DNA from: Helicoverpa zea
Lineage: Eukaryota; Arthropoda; Insecta; Lepidoptera; Noctuidae
Length of the DNA: 64,000 nt
Direction: 5' to 3'
Assembly (NCBI RefSeq): GCF_022581195.2
Contig: NC_061480.1
Span: 2,232,001 to 2,296,000 of the forward strand
Position 1 is the stretch's first letter, and the number at the start of each line of letters is the position of its first letter. Position numbers and translations under genes: made by a program. Shown piece by piece: positions 59,967-64,000 of this stretch. The notes beneath the pieces were generated by a model. It did no database searches and was not told the DNA's origin. It saw nothing but the letters and a program-made list of their open reading frames with translations.

Positions 59967-60990
59967 GGGCCCGATTCTCCTAATTTTACTTAAGCGACAT
60001 ACTATTCACGTTCGACTCGATTCGACTGATATCCGATCTCGACTCGATTACGATTGAAGCGTATGTGGCATTCCGCTATTTTTTCTTTGAAATAAACGTT
60101 TTTATCCTTTTCTGTCATTCAATAATGAATCATTTTGTCTGCAAATGATTTACGATTGCAAAATGATTGTACAGCAAACTACCGTATAGACCAAAATTAC
60201 CAAAATAGCAGACCAATTGCACACCAATCAAATGTCAATCGATTGGTCTTTTATTAGTAGCAGAATGCCCGATATGGTTAAAACTGCTATTGCGATCATA
60301 TTGCGATTCGATTTCTATTCGATTTAAGAAGCTGAAGCTGTCAGCAGCCTTGGACACCACGGCTTGTCGTGCAGCCGCAGCGCGGGACGATTTGCACGGC
60401 ATGCGAATATCAATGACATAATCCGTCGTGCTCTTGTTGCCGTAGGCGTTCCAGCCATTTTAGAACCCAGTGGTCTGGCACGCGACGATGGCAAGAGACC
60501 AGACGGTATGTCGTTGTTCCCGTGGAAGATGGGTAGGTCTTTAGTATGGGACGCGACTTGTGTCGATACTCTTGCACCATCTCACCTTCCTAGCTCGGCG
60601 CGATGTGCTGGTTCCGCTGCTGCGGCTGCAGAGAACCTCAAACGGCGCAAATATAGCACCCTGGTTGGTAACTATACCTTTGAGCCGTTTGGGGTTGAAA
60701 CCCTCGGGCCGTGGGGTCCAAGTGCTCATCTGCTTTTTAAAGATCTGGCAAAGCGACTTGCTGACACTTCAAGTGACCCAAAGGCTGGTTTTTATTTTGG
60801 TCAAAAATTAAGCATTGCCATCCAACGTGGCAATGCTGCCAGCCTCTTGGGTACACTCCCGGTGGGCAGCGATGAGGAGTTTTTTGATGCCATTTTTTAG
60901 TTGTATATATGTATAAATAAGGCTTTTTTTTACGTCATGCAATAATTAAGTTATTCGATTTTACATTATTAACTTAGGAAAATCGGGCCC
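59967..60990. mobile_element. MITE (GGGCCCGATTC family) carrying a retroposed fragment
   Basis: Ends GGGCCCGATTCTCCTAATT and TTAGGAAAATCGGGCCC with CAG on both sides (59964-59966, 60991-60993). Relative to 28391-28784 it has a 627-bp insert at 60326-60952. It lies between the two secreted-protein genes. Confidence 0.85.
60326..60952 (+). pseudogene. Retroposed 3' end of a nuclease-domain retroelement
   Basis: Flanked by ATTCGATTT (60317-60325, 60953-60961). A frame open from 60364 to TAG at 60900 (178 residues) includes GKRPDGMSLFPW, then SLVWDATCVDTLAPS, and FGPWG-like and LSIAIQRGNAASLLG segments. The PD...D-x-T arrangement suggests a restriction-like (PD-(D/E)XK) nuclease domain of the kind found at the C-terminus of some retroelement polyproteins. 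It has no start context of its own and is a 5'-truncated insertion, though the frame is still intact. A 3' piece of the same family is at 42965-43120. Confidence 0.65.
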
Positions 60991-61192
60991 CAGTCGTGCA
61001 GGACCAATTACAGTGCACAAGCATGTGAATGAAACCACTGGCGGAAAGTACATAGTTTAGTAAATTACAAATTCTTACTATTTAATTTACCGCCTTGAAA
61101 TCAATTCAATCAATATTTTATTTCGCCTTTTTATGTCTTAATGTTATTTTGATTCGCGATCCTGTGAGCGCCATAGTTGCGTTGTGGAAAAT

Positions 61193-61954
61193 ATGAAGAG
61201 TCTTCATTTATTATTCGTTTTTCTTATAGTTTTTTGTGGTATGTTTTTGTTGTGTTAAATTGCCTCCTTGGAGAGTTTGTAGCTAAATCGATCATAAAGC
61301 TAAGCAACTCTTGGTGCGGTTGGTCGGTGATTGGGTGACCATCCCGTTATGTCGAGTTCTTCCATGTATCTAAGGGCAAGGCAGGTGATAGCAACGCAAC
61401 GTATAGGCATAGGTAGTAAATTTTTTTCATTGGAAGTTCCCTCGCGAAGCGGCTGAACCGCTGTATTTCTAAAGCTAGAACCTAGATAATTTTTCAATTG
61501 TTTATTTTTTTTTACAGAATTGCCATCAAAATCTGATACAAGACAAGCTTTACCGCGTCGGATAAAAAGCCCTCGAGTTTACCTGAGTTACCGTGACGCA
61601 CCATTAGAAATGAGAGAAAGAAACGAGAGAAAACAGCACTTCGACAACACAAACTTTAGAAAACACAGTCGCCATAATATACCTATAATTATTATTACAA
61701 AACGTCATCCTGACATAGAAATAAATCAACAGCTTGACAACCTTTTTGGCGCGAAAGGTATAATGTATGACACGATATCCAATATGGCGCGCGATTCGGG
61801 ATCCAAGCGTACTAATTATTCGAATATTGGACGCCGAAGCAGTGATTTGAGGAAAAAATATCGCAGAAAATTGATGGCTATGATGAATAAAGAATTAAAT
61901 AGACAATTGTTGGCTAAAGCTAACGTTTTGAGGCGATATGATTATGATGATTAG
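61193..61954 (+). CDS. Small secreted basic protein, tandem copy 2 (unknown family)
   Basis: Exons 61193-61238 and 61518-61954 (donor G|GTATGT, acceptor TTTTTACAG) give 160 residues. Exon 1 is again 46 nt with a phase-1 end and encodes signal peptide MKSLHLLFVFLIVFC. The mature protein is very rich in Arg/Lys and Asn, lacks Cys after the signal region, carries HNIPIIIITKRHPD, and ends with NKELNRQLL...YDYDD. The last 23 residues align without gaps to the end of the upstream gene with 8 identities, which supports descent from one ancestor despite strong divergence. AATAAA signals lie at about 62032-62050. No known family was recognised. Confidence 0.72.
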
Positions 61955-62850
61955 AATATGTTTAATTTGTATTACATGTATGTCTATTTTATAATTTGTT
62001 AAGTCCGCCGTTGTAAGTGCGAAAGCATTTTATAAATAAATAATTTAATAAAGCTTGTTTGTGCATTTATTTATCTTTCAACATATCATTTATATTTTTA
62101 AATTTTAGATTATAAAAAAAATAAAAAAACATTCAAAAATATAAAAAATAGATGGCCACCGATATCGGGCACAGGGTCCAAGGTACCGGTGGTTAGGGTC
62201 CCAGAGACAGAAACCTCACAATACGCGCCGTATCAAGGAGCCTTCTGAATCAATCCTTGATCCAGCCGCCCAACGAGAGCCTCCTGAGGTGTTGGTCGAG
62301 GCTCTTGGCTATTAGACCATTGGCCGTAATGACAATCGGCACAATAACAGCCGTGTCGACATCCCACATGGCGACAACCTCGTGCGCTAAGTCAAGATAT
62401 TTTATTTGTTTCTCTTTCTCAGCTTTCACGAGGTTCTCGTCATGCGGGACGGTGACATCGACTATCATCGCGCGGCGCGCTAATCGATCTATCACCACTA
62501 CATCAGGCTTATTGGCTGCAATAGTCCTGTCAGTGATGATAGATCGATCCCAGTACAACGTGATATGGTCCTTTTCGAGAACTGGGTCGGGCGCATACCT
62601 GTAGTACGGTACCTCAAGATCTACAAGTTTGTATTGCAGAGCAAGCTGCTGGTGGATGATCTGGCCACTTGGTTATGCCTGTGCAAATATTCACCGTTAG
62701 CCAAACGAGAACAACGAGATATAATATGTCTGATAGACTCACCCGGATGGTTACATGCCCGACATATGTCAACCATCCCATCTTTCATAATACACCTTCG
62801 GTAGTTATTCGTCAAGATAACTTCGTCCATAATAGGCTAGTTTCCTAAAA

Positions 62851-63120
62851 AATAATAATTAGTCCGTCTTGTAGATTGTCCAAAATTAAGCGATACGTAT
62901 TTTTTCTTTTTTAAATTGGATCAGAACTTGTTAAGATATAGCGTGTTAAAGTTGAGTGTGACGTCACAAGTTGCTACAATTTTCAGGACACTGTGACGTA
63001 AAAGGCCCCCACTCCTAATTTTTGAAGTGTATTATCTTTGTCATTTTATGTTTAATTAAAAAAAGAAAAAATACGTATCCAATATTTTTTGATTATCTAA
63101 AAAGCGGACTAAATATTATT
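62851..63120. mobile_element. MITE inside the R2-like relic
   Basis: The ends are inverted: AATAATAATTAGTCCG at the left and CGGACTAAATATTATT at the right, with further inner complementarity (ATACGTATTTTTTC against GAAAAAATACGTAT). It separates two adjoining pieces of the retrotransposon reading frame, so it is younger than that copy. Exact target duplication is unclear. Confidence 0.6.
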
Positions 63121-63244
63121 TCATTATTTCGACCCTGGACACTACCCTATTGCACATACAAACCCTTCGGTTTCTCCAAATAGGTCACCGAAGCGTAGCC
63201 AAGTTACGGACGCATTGAAGTCTACATCAGGGGCATGAACAGCC

Positions 63245-63408
63245 TCTGCGGGTTGTTCGAAAGAGATACCGCGGCCCTGGTACATAAAAGGCCTATGACG
63301 GAACACGACGGTTTTTAGTCAGTAAGAGTCTGACACTTCCTCTCCGCTGCTAACCCACAGCGGAAGGGGTCATTTGATGATTTTTGACGTCGTTAAAAAA
63401 AAAAAAGT
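63245..63408 (+). mobile_element. Short poly(A) retroelement with target-site duplication
   Basis: A 164-bp insert ends in a 12-A run and is flanked by GGCATGAACAGCC at 63232-63244 and 63409-63421. Removing it and one repeat rejoins the - strand frame of the R2-like relic. The same sequence occurs at 1653-1808, 44560-44735 (both - strand) and, degenerate, 43595-43765. It is probably the 3' end of a LINE, or a SINE sharing that end. Confidence 0.75.
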
Positions 63409-64000
63409 GGCATGAACAGCCCCGAAGAAGCGTCCGTGTAGCTGTTTGCTCTGCCTTACCCCCTCGCGATCATGGGTAGTTAGTACCACAGGTCTGCGCC
63501 AGTTCTCATTTGCCAACGATAGCGGGATGAGTCCTTTGTCCACTGCTACCATATCACGATGCATACCCACGTCGCGTTTGAGAAGATATTCTCTAAGACT
63601 GCAAACCTCACGGTTGTGGAGCATCTTTGCATTTAAAAATTCTCGGCCTCCACATTTCCGTGGGATGTACAGTCTCATCACCAACGATCGTGGGTGATGC
63701 ATTCGTTCAGCGGTCAGCAGTGTGCGGACTCTCCTATCCAAGCCATCCAATAATAAACCTTATTATGTTTACTCTAAAAGTGATTTGCGCCATTTAATCA
63801 TGTATAAAGATACCCAAACCATAACCAGCGGTATACTTACCGCCCTTTGGTCAAATCGGATTTGACAACTGAAAATGGTTCGGTTATTCTTGGATGGTGG
63901 TTAGAAAAGACCATTGACATATAACCTAAGCTCGATGGAAAAGACTAGTCTTTTCTCCTCCGTGGGTGCAACTCACTGTAAGAATCTTTGAAAAATAACC

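Larger units (their letters stand above)
62150..63750 (-). pseudogene. R2-like non-LTR retrotransposon, 3' end, interrupted
   Basis: Read on the - strand, the pieces are: 63750-63409, post-RT region with MHHPRSLVMRLYIPRKCGG; 63244 to about 63149, continuing with FNASVTWLRFGDLFGE; 62830-62621, with a zinc knuckle C-x2-C-x8-H-x4-C (CRACNHPGESIRHIISRC); and 62558-62250, with the restriction-like endonuclease block NKPD...VDVTVP...K..KYLDL. Order and motifs fit the C-terminal half of elements with a restriction-like endonuclease (R2 and relatives). Reverse transcriptase catalytic motifs would lie beyond the window end or are lost. Two later insertions (62851-63120, 63245-63408) and an in-frame stop after CAIG make it dead. 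Confidence 0.75.

Overview
The window looks like nuclear DNA of a moth or butterfly (Lepidoptera; a noctuoid moth is my weak guess). The grounds are AT-rich sequence, spliced genes with long introns, an insect chitin-binding cuticular protein, and a dense load of interspersed repeats typical of Lepidoptera. Those repeats include tRNA-derived SINEs, 3' ends of non-LTR elements, many short inverted-repeat DNA transposons and a CA-microsatellite-bearing repeat. No bacterial-style operon, CRISPR array or viral genome was seen.

Layout, all host genes on the + strand. (1) 1-6888: repeat-filled flank, including a degraded hAT relic (2787-4170) and SINE fragments. (2) 6889-22278: an 11-exon gene for the ESCRT-III-related protein CHMP7, 610 codons, complete in this reading, with a C-terminal extension that ends in a MIM1-like motif. 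Its introns hold SINEs, a GC-rich Harbinger-like element, two long inverted-repeat elements, a degenerate ~155-bp tandem array, and a duplicated copy of exon 10 that could act as an alternative exon. (3) 22279-33023: intergenic, with several MITEs, including one (22915-24074) that carries two younger insertions provable against an empty copy at 27485-27870. (4) 33024-51204: a four-exon RR-1 cuticular protein gene whose first intron is about 16 kb and contains a hAT element with an 8-bp target-site duplication, two copies of a 227-bp hairpin MITE, an isolated THAP-domain exon and many LINE/SINE fragments. (5) 51522-56780: five elements inserted one inside another, most steps marked by target-site duplications. 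(6) 58774-61954: two tandem two-exon genes for small basic secreted proteins, which I read as diverged paralogues of unknown function; a MITE carrying a retroposed nuclease-domain fragment lies between them. (7) 62150-63750, - strand: the 3' end of an R2-like non-LTR retrotransposon, broken by two later insertions.

The genes do not form an obvious pathway: a membrane-remodelling factor, an extracellular cuticle protein and two orphan secreted proteins are simply neighbours. The parts most worth following up are the tandem secreted pair, the CHMP7 tail and its possible alternative exon, and the nested transposon stack.
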